The notes beneath the pieces were generated by a model. It saw only the letters and a program-made list of their open reading frames with translations, did no database searches and was not told where the DNA came from. DNA of 64,000 bases. It comes from Actinocatenispora sp963805605 (lineage in GTDB: Bacteria > Actinomycetota > Actinomycetes > Mycobacteriales > Micromonosporaceae). This document shows, one piece after another, positions 25,191 through 33,925 of the stretch. Each line of letters opens with the position of its first letter. Within the stretch, counting starts at the first letter, position 1. The stretch lies in contig CAWDUX010000003.1 in the NCBI GenBank assembly GCA_963805605.1, positions 992,001 to 1,056,000 of the forward strand. The letters are read 5' to 3'. A program made the position numbers and the translations under genes.

Positions 25191-25856
25191 TCAGCCGACC
25201 GCGGCGCGGTGTCGCCACGACCATCCGATGTCACGCCCGAACGACCATCCGAGCAGCAGTAGCGCCGCCCCGGCGAGAATGGTCGGCACCGCCCCGGGCA
25301 GGCCGCCGCTGGCCACAACGACCAGGACGCAGCCCTGCAGAGCACCCACCAGTTTGCGGACGTTGCTGACCGGTAGCTCCGTACGCAGCCATGGCGCGAT
25401 CCTCGCCGCCAGTAGGAACACATAGCGCAGGAGCCCGATGGCGACGACCCATGCTCCGACGGATCCGGTGGCCCGCACGCTGAGCACCAGCACCAGGAAT
25501 GCGTCGGTCTCCACATCGAAACGGGCGCCCAGGGCCGAGACGGTGCAGGTCCGGCGGGCCACCCGGCCGTCCACCGCGTCCAGCAGCAGGGCCACTACGG
25601 CGACCCCGACCAGCACGCCCGTCGCGGTGCCGGCGCTCGCGCCGTCGGCCACCAAGGCCGTCACCGTCCCGACCAGTACCGCCCGGAGCAGGGTGACCCG
25701 GTCTGCGGGGCCCAGCGACCGTCCTGGTGACCGGTTCACCGCAACCGTCAGGGTGATCCAGAGGGTGGCGGCGAACGCCGTCCCGGCGAGCCAGCCGGCT
25801 GGTCCCAGACCCACGGTGGCCCACAGGGCGCAAAGCAGCAACAGCTGACCGACCAC
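25191..25856 (-). CDS. CDP-alcohol phosphatidyltransferase family protein
   Basis: 221-aa membrane enzyme that transfers a phosphatidyl group from CDP-diacylglycerol (or a similar nucleotide lipid) to an alcohol. The family signature D-G-x2-A-R-x8-G-x3-D-x3-D is complete at about residues 91-114: DGRVARR followed by ALGARFDVETD. About six TM segments surround it. GTG 25856 is used; an earlier in-frame start cannot be excluded, since the frame stays open for about 35 codons upstream, with a proline-rich segment, up to the end of the next gene. The acceptor alcohol is unknown. Confidence 0.82.
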   Translation of the reverse strand: MVGQLLLLCALWATVGLGPAGWLAGTAFAATLWITLTVAVNRSPGRSLGPADRVTLLRAVLVGTVTALVADGASAGTATGVLVGVAVVALLLDAVDGRVARRTCTVSALGARFDVETDAFLVLVLSVRATGSVGAWVVAIGLLRYVFLLAARIAPWLRTELPVSNVRKLVGALQGCVLVVVASGGLPGAVPTILAGAALLLLGWSFGRDIGWSWRHRAAVG

Positions 25857-25957
25857 GGCGACGGCGAGCTCGCCGGCCGCGGCGCTGCGCGGAGGACCGG
25901 CGGTACGGGTGCCAGACGCTCGCAGCGCGGGCGGTGGGGGCGGATGGTTCGTCGGTG

Positions 25958-26419
25958 TCAGCTCGCCTCCAGTTCACGTCGCAGCCGGGCCAGCGTGGTA
26001 CGCATACCGGCCCGGTTGGCGCTGCCGCGGTCCGCCGCGACCCGACCGGTGAAGATCCGACCCAGGAGGTGCGCACCCCGGGTGCGCCGGTCCGACCAGA
26101 ATTCCGTGACCTCGGTGCCGTCGCGCACCGCCCGCAGCCGGTAACCCCACCGGGACACCGGGAGACCGAAGGTCGTCACATCGAACGCGAACTCGGTGTC
26201 CGGTTCGGCGACCACCACCCGGCAGGTGGTGAACCAGACGAACAACCCGCGCCGGTTGAAGCCCACGAAGCGTGCCGCGGTGCCGTCCCGACCCGACCAG
26301 ACCCAGGTGGCGAAGCATTCCGGGCTGTACCGGGTCATCCGCCGCACATCGCAGATGGCCCGGTACACCTGCGACACGGGCGCGCCGACGATGACCTGTT
26401 CGACAATCTCGGCTGACAT
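25958..26419 (-). CDS. SRPBCC-family (polyketide cyclase-like) protein
   Basis: 153-aa START/Bet v1-fold protein. The first strand and helix, EIVEQVIVGAPVSQVYRAICD, the tryptophan-rich FATWVWSGRD strand and the C-terminal helix are typical of SRPBCC proteins that bind hydrophobic ligands. No catalytic residue set is evident, so ligand and role are unknown. It lies 101 bp upstream of the phosphatidyltransferase on the same strand and may be co-transcribed with it. Confidence 0.75.
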   Translation of the reverse strand: MSAEIVEQVIVGAPVSQVYRAICDVRRMTRYSPECFATWVWSGRDGTAARFVGFNRRGLFVWFTTCRVVVAEPDTEFAFDVTTFGLPVSRWGYRLRAVRDGTEVTEFWSDRRTRGAHLLGRIFTGRVAADRGSANRAGMRTTLARLRRELEAS

Positions 26420-26465
26420 GGACGCACGATAGTACGCCGCCGCCCCCGGCCCCCACCGCCGTGCG

Positions 26466-27266
26466 CTAGCGGCTCACCGCGTTCTTGTACCGCTGCACCG
26501 CAAGCGGTACGAACACAGCCAGGATCAGCGCGATCCAGCACAGCGATGCGATGTAGGGGTGACGTAGCGGCCATACGTCCGGCGGTGACACCTGCGGGCT
26601 GGTGTTGCCGAACAACTGCCGGGCGGCCTCGGTCACCGCCGAGACCGGGTTCCACTCCGCCACCCCCTTCAGCCCGGCGGGCAGGTTCGCGGTGCTGACG
26701 AAGGTGTTGGCGATGAAGGTGAGTGGGAAGATCGCGATGAAACTGGCGTTGTTGAACACCTCGGGACTACGTACCGACAGCCCCACCACCGCCATCACCC
26801 AGGAAAAGGCGTAGGCGAAGAGCAGCAGCAGTCCGTACCCGGCCAACGCTTCGACGAACGACGAGCGGATCCGCCAGCCGACGATCAGTCCGGTGACGGA
26901 CATGACCACGATGACCAGCACGTTGTTCACCAGGTCGCTGGTGGTCCGTCCCACCAGTACCGCGGAACGCGACATCGGCAACGACCGGAACCGGTCCACG
27001 ATCCCCTTCTGGATGTCCTCCGCCAGTCCCAGGCCGGTGATGGTGGAACCGAACAGTACGGTCTGGGTAAAGATGCCCGCCATCAGGAATTCCCGGTAGG
27101 GCACCCCGGGCACCTGGATGGCGCTGCCGAACACGTACGCGAACAGCAGGACGAACATGATCGGCGATAGGGTGGAGAAGACCAGCAGGTCAGGCACCCG
27201 TTTGATCCTGATCAGGTTCCGCTTGGCGATCACCAGACCGTCCCGGACAGCCTTCATCCGGCTCAT
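26466..27266 (-). CDS. ABC-2 type exporter permease (DrrB-like)
   Basis: 266-aa permease with six TM segments, ABC-2 family, as in daunorubicin exporter DrrB. Seen: the N-terminal amphipathic region and TM1 (LLVFSTLSPIMFVLLFAYVFGS), the loop with GIVDRFRSLPMSRSAVLVGR, and the re-entrant/terminal region with WNPVSAVTEAARQLFGN. It moves a hydrophobic compound outward with the ATPase encoded upstream. ATG overlaps the ATPase stop (ATGA). No biosynthetic gene is adjacent, so this is probably a general drug or lipid exporter. Confidence 0.9.
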   Translation of the reverse strand: MSRMKAVRDGLVIAKRNLIRIKRVPDLLVFSTLSPIMFVLLFAYVFGSAIQVPGVPYREFLMAGIFTQTVLFGSTITGLGLAEDIQKGIVDRFRSLPMSRSAVLVGRTTSDLVNNVLVIVVMSVTGLIVGWRIRSSFVEALAGYGLLLLFAYAFSWVMAVVGLSVRSPEVFNNASFIAIFPLTFIANTFVSTANLPAGLKGVAEWNPVSAVTEAARQLFGNTSPQVSPPDVWPLRHPYIASLCWIALILAVFVPLAVQRYKNAVSR

Positions 27267-28273
27267 TGGCCCTGCCCTCGTCGTCGACGACGTCGCCCGC
27301 GGTCCGCCTCGTCCGCCTCGTCCGCCGATTCCACCACGGCGCTGTGTCCGGTGAGGGTCAGGAACACATCGTCCAGGCTCGGTCGACGCAGCCCGATGTC
27401 CACCACCTCCACCGACGCGCCGTCCAGCCGGCGCAGACTCTCCATGAGCACCGCGGGCCCACCGGAGATCGGTACGGTGAGTGTCCCGGCCGAGCGGTCG
27501 ATGCCCGGTTCACCCGAGGCCAGCGGAGCGAGCAGGGCCCGGACCGCCGACAACGAGGAACGGTCCGCCACCCGCACCTCCAGTCGCTCCCCACCGATCT
27601 GACCCTTCAGCTCGTCGGCGGTACCGATGGCGATCACGCCACCCGCGTCCATCACCGCGATCCGGTCCGCGAGCCGGTCGGCCTCCTCCAGGTACTGGGT
27701 GGTCAGCAACAGGGTGCTGCCAGCGGACACCAGGTCCGCGATCACCGACCACATGCCGATCCGGGCCCGCGGGTCCAGCCCGGTGGTCGGTTCGTCCAGG
27801 AACAGCACCGGCGGTCTCGCCACCAACGCGCCGGCCAGGTCGAGCCGCCGACGCATCCCGCCCGAGTAGGTCTTCAGCGGCCGGTCAGCGGACTCCACCA
27901 GGTCGAACTCGGTGAGCAGTTCGCGGGCCCGGGCTCGGCTGTCCCGGCGCCCCAGCCCGTACAGCCGGCCCACCATGTCGAGGTTCTCGAAGCCGGTGAG
28001 GTACTCGTCGACAGCGGCGTACTGGCCGGACAGGCCGATCCTGGCGCGCAGCGCGGCGGCGTCGCGTGCCACGTCGAGGCCGGCCACGCTGGCTCGCCCG
28101 CTGTCTGCCTCCAGCAAGGTGGTGAAGATCCGTACCGCCGTGGTCTTGCCCGCACCGTTGGGGCCGAGCAGACACATCACCGAGCCCTCCGGTACCCGGA
28201 GGTCGAACGCGTGCAGTGCCACGACGGAGCCGTACCGTTTGACCAGGTTCTCCGCCTCGATGGCGAACCGCAT
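27263..28273 (-). CDS. ABC transporter ATP-binding protein (DrrA-like)
   Basis: 336-aa ATPase of a two-gene exporter. Walker A GPNGAGKTT near residues 38-46, signature YSGGMRRRLDLA near 138-149, Walker B VLFLDEPTTGLD near 158-169, and the DrrA-type C-terminal domain (about 225-310). The tail is rich in Asp/Glu/Arg. The ATG at 28273 is chosen because it directly precedes the conserved AIEAENLVKRYG; longer upstream codons show no homology. It is translationally coupled to the permease. Confidence 0.92.
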   Translation of the reverse strand: MRFAIEAENLVKRYGSVVALHAFDLRVPEGSVMCLLGPNGAGKTTAVRIFTTLLEADSGRASVAGLDVARDAAALRARIGLSGQYAAVDEYLTGFENLDMVGRLYGLGRRDSRARARELLTEFDLVESADRPLKTYSGGMRRRLDLAGALVARPPVLFLDEPTTGLDPRARIGMWSVIADLVSAGSTLLLTTQYLEEADRLADRIAVMDAGGVIAIGTADELKGQIGGERLEVRVADRSSLSAVRALLAPLASGEPGIDRSAGTLTVPISGGPAVLMESLRRLDGASVEVVDIGLRRPSLDDVFLTLTGHSAVVESADEADEADRGRRRRRRGQGQ

Positions 28274-28421
28274 GCCGCTCCTCGCCGAGTTCCGTCGCGG
28301 TCGGTACCGCACGGGCCGACCTTCCGGGATCCATGGTGCCGGCTGGCATCGTGGAATATCGCGGTTCCACCCACTGCCGGCCCGACTCCGCCGTGCAGAC
28401 CGGTGGTGGGCGTGCTGCACG

Positions 28422-29252
28422 ATGTTCGACATGTCCGCGGAGCACATCAGCCTGGTCCTGCCCGCTGCCCTGCGCGCGCACCTCGCCGCCGCGGTGCCAC
28501 CTGACCGGCAGGGAGTGATCTTCGTGGCGCTCATCGGGGGCTTCGCGCTGGTCATCCTCGCAATGATCGGACTCTCCCTCGCTGCGGCGGCCCGGAGACG
28601 ACGGGCCGCACAGCAGGAGGTTGCCCGGCGCAGCGCCGCGCTGCGGGAATGGGCGGTCGGCCACGGGTGGCAGTACCACGACGGTGAACTCCGGGCCACG
28701 TGGCGGGACCGGTTGGCCGCCGGGAACGGGGAATTCATCGTGCACCGGCTGGTGCACCGGGATCTGCCCGGCGGCCCGGTCACCGTCGCGTCCTGCTCCT
28801 ACCGGGTCAGGTTCACCCCGGTGGTGCCCGGGCCGGGTGAGTCCTATCGGCCCGGCCCGGTCAGGGCGCATCTGACCGTGGCACTGCTGAGCCTGACCGG
28901 CCACCGGCGGCCCGATATCTACGTCCGACGCTTCGAGCCTCTGCTGGGTCCGCAGGGCTGGCTGCCGGAGCGCTACGACGAGGTCCCAGCGGCGCACCTG
29001 GTCCGCCCGGTGCCCTCCGGGCACCCCGAGTTCGATGCGCGGGTACGGGTCGGTTCGCCGGATCCGGCAGCAGCCCGCGGGCCGCTCACCCCAGCGGTGA
29101 TGGACGCCCACCTACGGCGGGAACTGGACACCTGGGCGCTGTGCGGTGACGAACTCACTCTGGTACAGGAGGCCGAGTTGCGACCGGAGACGGTCGAGCC
29201 GGCGGTGCGGCGCATCCACCGGCTCGCCCAGTTGTTGACGCAGAGCGGCTAG
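28422..29252 (+). CDS. Single-TM hypothetical protein with cytoplasmic domain
   Basis: Unrecognised 276-aa protein. One TM segment (about residues 30-53) is followed by a basic RRRR stretch and a long soluble domain with WAVGHGWQYHDGEL near the start and mixed beta strands. An ATG three codons downstream is an alternative start. It is divergent from the DrrA-like gene (148 bp apart) and converges on a TetR gene. No function is proposed. Confidence 0.6.
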   Translation: MFDMSAEHISLVLPAALRAHLAAAVPPDRQGVIFVALIGGFALVILAMIGLSLAAAARRRRAAQQEVARRSAALREWAVGHGWQYHDGELRATWRDRLAAGNGEFIVHRLVHRDLPGGPVTVASCSYRVRFTPVVPGPGESYRPGPVRAHLTVALLSLTGHRRPDIYVRRFEPLLGPQGWLPERYDEVPAAHLVRPVPSGHPEFDARVRVGSPDPAAARGPLTPAVMDAHLRRELDTWALCGDELTLVQEAELRPETVEPAVRRIHRLAQLLTQSG

Positions 29253-29285
29253 CGGGTCGCGCCAGCCGGCAGCCGCGACGCCCGA

Positions 29286-30017
29286 TCATCGCGTACGGGT
29301 TGCGTCGACCGGCGTGCCGTGTACCGCGGCCGCGGTTCGTGCGCGGAGCCGTTCGAACAGGGCGATGACGGTGGCCGCCGCGGAGTGCAGCGCGGCCTCA
29401 TCCGGTGGCTTGACGGGCCCGAAGGCCGCCCGGACCAGGTGTTCCAGCGTCGCGGCCCGAGCGCCCAGATCGAGGCGCAGCGCCCTGGGCAGCCAGGGTT
29501 CGAGCAGGAAGGCTCCGCTGCCGACGAGCTCCAGGACATACAGCTGGGCGTCACGTCCGAGTTCGGTGCGCACCAGGCCCCGCTCCCGCAGCAGGTCGAG
29601 ATATTCCCAGGTCTCAGCCGGGCCGGTGTCGCCGCTGTGCACGTCCACCTCGACGATCCGGTCGAGAACATCGGAGTCCCTGGTCAGCAGCGCGACCAAC
29701 AACGGCCGGCGCAGGCTCAGCGTGAAGGAGTGCCGGACCAGCCGGTGCGGCAGGATCTCCGTCGGGTCGGCGCGCATCAGGGCAAGCACCTCACCGGTCA
29801 CGGCCGATGATTCACGCATCAGCACGGCGTGGAACAACTCGTCCCGTGCCTTCCAGTGCAGGTAGACGGTGCCTTTGCCAACGCCGGCCCGCTTGGCTAC
29901 CTCATCGACCGTGACGCGCCGGCAGCCCCAGCTCAGGATCAGTTCCGCGGTCACGTCGAGGATGCGTTCGCCGCGCCGCCAACGGGAGGGGTCGTTGGGG
30001 TCCGCACTTCCAGACAT
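29286..30017 (-). CDS. TetR-family transcriptional regulator
   Basis: 243-aa repressor. The helix-turn-helix is at about residues 17-63 (TAELILSWGCRRVTVDEVAK then VGKGTVYLHWKARDELF). The C-terminal domain is all-helical and includes a large ligand-binding region. ATG 30017 lies just downstream of an inverted repeat. No target operon is directly linked; the exporter 1 kb away is a possible but unproven target. Confidence 0.85.
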   Translation of the reverse strand: MSGSADPNDPSRWRRGERILDVTAELILSWGCRRVTVDEVAKRAGVGKGTVYLHWKARDELFHAVLMRESSAVTGEVLALMRADPTEILPHRLVRHSFTLSLRRPLLVALLTRDSDVLDRIVEVDVHSGDTGPAETWEYLDLLRERGLVRTELGRDAQLYVLELVGSGAFLLEPWLPRALRLDLGARAATLEHLVRAAFGPVKPPDEAALHSAAATVIALFERLRARTAAAVHGTPVDATRTR

Positions 30018-30021
30018 GGGA

Positions 30022-30052
30022 TGACTATTGACCAGATTTCAAAATTAGTCAA
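30022..30052. promoter_or_regulatory. Nested inverted repeat upstream of tetR
   Basis: TGACTA (30022-30027) pairs with TAGTCA (30046-30051), and TTGAC (30028-30032) pairs with GTCAA (30048-30052), in an AT-rich segment 5-35 bp before the TetR start. This is the usual place and form of a self-operator. Confidence 0.5.
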
Positions 30053-30719
30053 AGGTCATCGGTCAGGAGGGGATCCGACACGCCTCACAGAGGGTGATCG
30101 GGACCGGTCAGGTGGCGCCCGGCAGGACCCGGACGACCGGGCCGGCACCGGTAGCCCGGTAGCGCTCAGGCGACGCCGCCGCCCGCGCTCCGCGTCGGCG
30201 GCATCGGTCCGGGAGTCACCGGTTCGAGCGGCGGTGCGAAGCCGACCATTCACGGTGGCGTGCCGACAACCAACGCTTGGCGGCGCTGGTCCGGGTCAGT
30301 GCCATGATGCTCACCATCACCGTCACCGCGGTCAGCCAGAAGACAACATGGCGAAATCCATCGGCGTGTGGAACCGGAACGCACGCTTGGCCGCCCCGAT
30401 CACCACAAGGATGGTGAACCCGGCGGCCATCTGCGCCTGCGTCGCAATACCGCGGCTCCACAGCCCGACCGCACCCAGCCCGTACACCAGGGACATGCCG
30501 CCGGCGATGATGATGGCCAGGATACTGACCAGCACGCCGGCCACACCGTAGCTGCCGGTGACCGAGTCGATGATGCCCTCGACCCCGTCCCCACACCGAC
30601 CAGGGTGACCGCCACACCGAACCAGCACAGGATCGCCGCGATCGTCACCGACAGCGGTCTGGGCCCGGCGCCGGCCGGAACCGCCGGGCGCTGCTGGTAC
30701 TGGTCTTGACATCCTCTCC

Positions 30720-31631
30720 GCCCTGAAGGACGGAGATTCCCTCCACGCTGCGTGTGGAACACGCGGCGTCCGGGTGGGTTACCGCTTCAGCACGCGGTGC
30801 CGGGACGGGTCCTGGTCTTACGTGTGCTCCACGGTCGTTGAAGTCCGCCTGTCCGGCGGCCTTGACGTTGATCGCGGCGTTGACGTCCCGGTCGTGGTGA
30901 CTGCCGCAGGGGCAGGCCCACGCTCGGACGTTCAACGCCATCGTGTCGTTGACCCGGCCGCAGTCCGAGCACATTCTCGTGCTGGGGAACCAACGGTCGA
31001 CCCGGGCGAACCTGCGCCCATATCTCGCGGCCTTGTACTCCACCACGGCCGTGAAGCTGGCCCAGCCCGCGTCGTGCACCGACTTGGCGAGCCGGGTCCG
31101 GCCGAGACCGGCCACGCACAAATCCTCGACGTACACCGCTTGGTTGTCGCGGATCAACGTCGTGGACAGCTTGTGCTGCCAGTCCCGCCGGGTGTCGGCC
31201 ACCCGGGCGTGTGCCTTGGCGACCTTCACGACGGCCTTCTTGCGGTTCTGACTGCCCCGCTGCTTGCGGGACAGATCCTGCTGCAACCGCTTGAGCGTGC
31301 GGGCCGCCCGGCGCAGGAACTTCGGCGCGGACACCTTCGTGCCGTCGGACTTGACCGCGAAGTGGGTCAGCCCCAGATCGATACCGATCTGGGAGTCGAC
31401 CGGCGGCAGCGTCTCGTCCTTGCCGGTCTGCACGACGAACGAGGCGAAGAAGTTACGGTACGCCGTGTTCAGGTCCGCGAGGGCCTGCTGCAACACCACG
31501 CTGGACACCTCGCCCAGCCACGCCCGCTCGGGCGTCAGTTTCGCTTCGGTGATCAGCCGCCGGGACAGTTCCCCGTCCGAGATGTATTTCTCGTCCGCCT
31601 CCCGCGCCGCCTGTCGCAGCCTGAGTCCGTC
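30720..31631 (-). pseudogene. tnpB: tnpB remnant (IS605 OrfB, RuvC/zinc-ribbon nuclease)
   Basis: RNA-guided nuclease of the TnpB family, ancestor of Cas12. Retained: DGLRLRQAAREADEK near the N-side, the RuvC-I motif IGIDLGLTHF, RuvC-II YVEDLCV, the zinc ribbon CSDCG and CPCG, and the RuvC-III DRDVNAAIN. Missing: the first roughly 30 residues, and a block of about 60-70 residues between NTAYRNFFAS and FVVQTGKDE, where related proteins have the wedge/REC region. The join falls at a repeated FFAS/FASF sequence, suggesting microhomology deletion. The catalytic core is intact but the protein should be inactive. Confidence 0.82.
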
Positions 31632-31633
31632 AC

Positions 31634-32006
31634 TTGGTCTTCGTGACGAAGTTCCGGCACCGCGTGTTCGGGGACAACCACCTCGCCGGATGGGCGAGAT
31701 CATGCGGGCGGTGTGCGCGGACTTCGAGACCGAGCTCGTCGAGTTCAACGCCGAGAACAACCACGTACACCTGCTCGTCAACTTCCCGCCCAAGGTCGCC
31801 CTCGCGAAGCTGGTCAACAGCCTCAAGGGCGTGTCCAGCCGCGGATGCGGCAGGAGTTCCCCGACCTCGTACGCCACTACTACCGGGCCAACAAACTCTG
31901 GTCCGGTTCATACTTCGCGGGCTCCGTCGGCGGGGCGCCACTGAGCGTCATGCGTCAGTACATCGAGCAGCAGAACCGCCCGGTTCAAGCCACTGCTCGG
32001 GCCTGA
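31634..32006 (+). pseudogene. tnpA: tnpA remnant (IS200/IS605 Y1 transposase)
   Basis: The single-strand HUH/Y1 transposase is present in three frames: LVFVTKFRHRVFGDNHL (from 31634), then IMRAVCADFETELVEF and ENNHVHLLVNFPPKVALAKL (HVH metal motif, about 31698-31840), then RMRQEFPDLVRHYY and SVMRQYIEQQNRP (about 31845-31990, with the catalytic Tyr region). At least two frameshifts and loss of the first roughly 20 residues make it dead. It begins within three bases of the point where tnpB homology stops, so one deletion removed both N-termini and the shared promoter. Confidence 0.82.
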
Positions 32007-32173
32007 CGGCCCTCCCAGCGCGGGCCTTCACCCCCGACCTGAAGACCGGACCACTGACCCGCATTCCAGGTAGCGCGGCGGCACCGCCCCATGCCGAGGC
32101 TGGTCGTACTGGGGAGGACCTCCTTGCGAGGGCTGGCCGTACTGGGGTTGGCCGTAGGGCGTGGGGCTAGCCG

Positions 32174-32183
32174 GGGCTAGCCG
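32174..32183. repeat. 10-bp target-site duplication of the IS4 element (left copy)
   Basis: GGGCTAGCCG directly precedes the left terminal inverted repeat; the right copy is at 33694-33703 directly after the right one. The same 10-mer is also the unit of a short tandem array at the site, so duplication by transposition and pre-existing repeats cannot be fully separated. Confidence 0.6.
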
Positions 32184-33693
32184 CAAGGCCGTGAAGTTTG
32201 GGGGTTGTGGTGGTTGTCAAGGGTCGGCTGGGGTGAGGATGTCGATGTTCACGGTGGCCTTGTAGCTGGTGCGGTCGATGTGGCCGCGTGCCTGGTATTT
32301 GGAGATGGCGCGTTTGACGATGCGTGGACACACGCGTAGCCGTCGGGCGGGCAGCAGGTTGGCCAGGACATGGCGGCCGATCGTGCCGACCAGATCGATG
32401 ACGGTGTCTGCGATGATGCCTGCTGCCTGGACGAGTTGGTCGCGGGCGGTCTGCCAGGCGATGGTGAAACTGGCCCGGTCGGGGTCGACGTCGTCTCGGG
32501 TGCTGGTGGCGTCGGCCATGGCGGTGCGCAGCAGGTGGTAGACCAGCAGCAGGGCGTAGACCTCCTGCTCGATGCCGGTGGGGGTGCGGGCGCGTAGTAT
32601 CCGGCCGCCGAGGATGGAGGATTTCAGTTCCAGGTAGGCGGTTTCGATCTCCCATCGGCGGTGGTACAGCCCGATCAGTTCTGCGCTGGGGTAGTGGTGG
32701 TGATTGGTGAGGGTGGTGGCCAGGCGGTAGATGCCGGTGTGTCGGCCGGTGGTGGTGGCGATGGTGATCTGGGCTTCGATGACCCGTATCCGCAGACCGC
32801 CCAGCATTGACAGGTAGGAGCCGTCGGGGTAGCGGGCCAGGATCGGCATTTTCCGGCTGTTTTTGAGTCTGATGAGGACGTCGGCTCCGGTGGCGGCGAT
32901 GTCGCGGATCAGGTTTTGGGCGCCGAAGTTGCGGTCGCCCAGCAGGATCATTCCCGCGTGCAGGCTGCGTAGCAGTCGGGGCGTGTAGGTGGTCTCGCCG
33001 ACGGTGGTGGGGCCGAACACCGCGTCGATGATGGTGCGGGTGCCGCAGGCCACCAGGGCCACCAGGGCCACCAGCCGGATCTGCGGGTAGCCGGTGCCGC
33101 CATGGTTGCCCCGCTGCTTGGTGAAGCGGGTGAGGATGCGCGGGCTGTCGGGCACGGTCATCGTGGTGCCGTCGATGGCGCATACCAGCAGACCCCGCCA
33201 CCGGGTCGCACGCTGGGCGAGGATGGCTGCTGGGCCGCGGAGCAGGTCGAACAGCCACCGCAGCGGAGCGACCCCAACCCGGCGGCGGGCCTGGGACAAG
33301 CCGCTGTCGGTGGGTGTGGCGGTAGGCAGGTCCTCCAGCGCGGCGGTCAGCTTGCGCCACACACCCGAGTACCCGACTTCCGGGAACAGGCAGGCGGCCA
33401 GCAGCACATAGACCACGACCCGGGAAGGCAGATCCCGCAGACGAGACTGGGTGGTCCTGGTCGCTGTCAGGGCCTCATCGACCATCTCGAACGGGAGGTG
33501 CTGGGTGAGTTCACCGAGGTGGCCGGGAGCGTACCTGCCCTCGGCGACGGTGATAGCGCGGGTGATGACAGACTGTGTGTTCAACGGAGTTTCTGCTATC
33601 AGGTGATCTTGGTCGACACCGTTCTAGCAGGAACTCCGTTGCCCGTTTCAGAGGGGTTGACATACCGCCACTCGCGTTAACTACACGGCCTTG
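32184..33693. mobile_element. IS4-family insertion sequence, 1510 bp
   Basis: Terminal inverted repeats: CAAGGCCGTGAAGTTT at 32184-32199 and, on the other strand, CAAGGCCGTGTAGTTA at 33693-33678 (14 of 16 match). A 10-bp flanking direct repeat GGGCTAGCCG and one long transposase gene complete the element. It sits inside the proline-rich start of a small membrane-protein gene. With intact ends and an open transposase it may still be active, and it looks younger than the neighbouring IS605-type remnant. Confidence 0.85.
32217..33584 (-). CDS. IS4-family DDE transposase
   Basis: 455-aa DDE transposase. The catalytic residues are visible: D in CAIDGTTMTVPDS, D in LLGDRNFGAQN, and E in the IS4 signature Y-2x-R-3x-E-6x-K (YHRRWEIETAYLELK, near residues 314-328). 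The N-terminal HTH-like domain (about 30-110) is of the kind found with actinomycete IS4 transposases. The start is TTG at 33584; no good ribosome site precedes it, which may keep transposition low. The frame is uninterrupted. Confidence 0.9.
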   Translation of the reverse strand: MNTQSVITRAITVAEGRYAPGHLGELTQHLPFEMVDEALTATRTTQSRLRDLPSRVVVYVLLAACLFPEVGYSGVWRKLTAALEDLPTATPTDSGLSQARRRVGVAPLRWLFDLLRGPAAILAQRATRWRGLLVCAIDGTTMTVPDSPRILTRFTKQRGNHGGTGYPQIRLVALVALVACGTRTIIDAVFGPTTVGETTYTPRLLRSLHAGMILLGDRNFGAQNLIRDIAATGADVLIRLKNSRKMPILARYPDGSYLSMLGGLRIRVIEAQITIATTTGRHTGIYRLATTLTNHHHYPSAELIGLYHRRWEIETAYLELKSSILGGRILRARTPTGIEQEVYALLLVYHLLRTAMADATSTRDDVDPDRASFTIAWQTARDQLVQAAGIIADTVIDLVGTIGRHVLANLLPARRLRVCPRIVKRAISKYQARGHIDRTSYKATVNIDILTPADP

Positions 33694-33737
33694 GGGCTAG
33701 CCGGGGCTAGCCGGCGCTAGCCGTGGGCTAGCCGAGG
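33694..33737. repeat. Short tandem array of GCTAGCC units
   Basis: Four GCTAGCCG units (10-bp spacing for the first three, then 11) follow the right end of the IS4 element, and two more precede its left end at 32166-32183. Each unit contains the palindrome GGCTAGCC. Read leftward they fall in the proline/alanine/serine-rich start of the disrupted membrane gene. Confidence 0.6.
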
Positions 33738-33925
33738 ACGGCGGGCCGGAAGGCGGACCGGGAACGCTCATCGGACTCCTAGTGCTGTGTGCAGGCAGGT
33801 CGTCGGTGTCGGGGCGAGAGCCAGGTGTTCGTTGGCAAAGCGGAGCTGCGTCCGGGTGCCGGGTTGCACTCGGATGTGGCGACGACGCCGCCAGCGGACA
33901 GCTGAGGACGTCGGTCACCGGTGCA

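Larger units (their letters stand above)
30706..32068. mobile_element. Decayed IS200/IS605-type element with divergent tnpA/tnpB
   Basis: The element carries a tnpB remnant (leftward) and a tnpA remnant (rightward). The tnpB end has the hairpin CTCCG-CCCTGAAGGA-CGGAG at 30716-30735 next to the host boundary, as at IS605-family right ends. The other end has GGCCC/GGGCC at 32008-32026. Boundaries are placed by where the host protein's reading resumes and are good to a few bases. No target duplication is expected for this family. Both genes are defective, so it cannot move itself. Confidence 0.75.
30216..33771 (-). pseudogene. Small Pro/Gln/Tyr-rich membrane protein gene split by two insertion sequences
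   Basis: Three host segments reassemble into one gene. Segment 1 (33771-33694): ATG with AGGAG 5 nt upstream, encoding MSVPGPPSGPPSSASPRLAP. Segment 2 (about 32183-32069): TPYGQPQYGQPSQGG and PPQYDQPRHG. Segment 3 (about 30705-30216): QYQQRPAVPAGAGPRPLS, then four hydrophobic segments (VTIAAILCWFGVAVTLVG; GVAGVLVSILAIIIAGGMSL; AGFTILVVIGAAKRAF; FWLTAVTVMVSIMAL). An IS4-family element lies between 1 and 2, and an IS605-type element between 2 and 3. Frameshifts near 30590 and 30356, plus two extra 10-bp repeat units at the IS4 site, also break the frame. The form (disordered N-terminus, four TM) is common in actinomycetes, role unknown. Confidence 0.75.

Noticed and set aside
24868..25224. A 118-codon open frame upstream of dnaE
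   Set aside because: Arg/Pro/Thr-rich, no ribosome site, no resemblance to a known family, and several overlapping frames are equally open.
32217..33584. IS4 transposase read as part of the adjacent sigma-factor region
   Set aside because: Terminal inverted repeats and the flanking duplication end before the sigma-factor gene; the two are unrelated.
33694..33737. GCTAGCC repeats considered as a CRISPR array
   Set aside because: Units are 10 bp with no spacers; they are a short tandem repeat in a proline-rich coding start.
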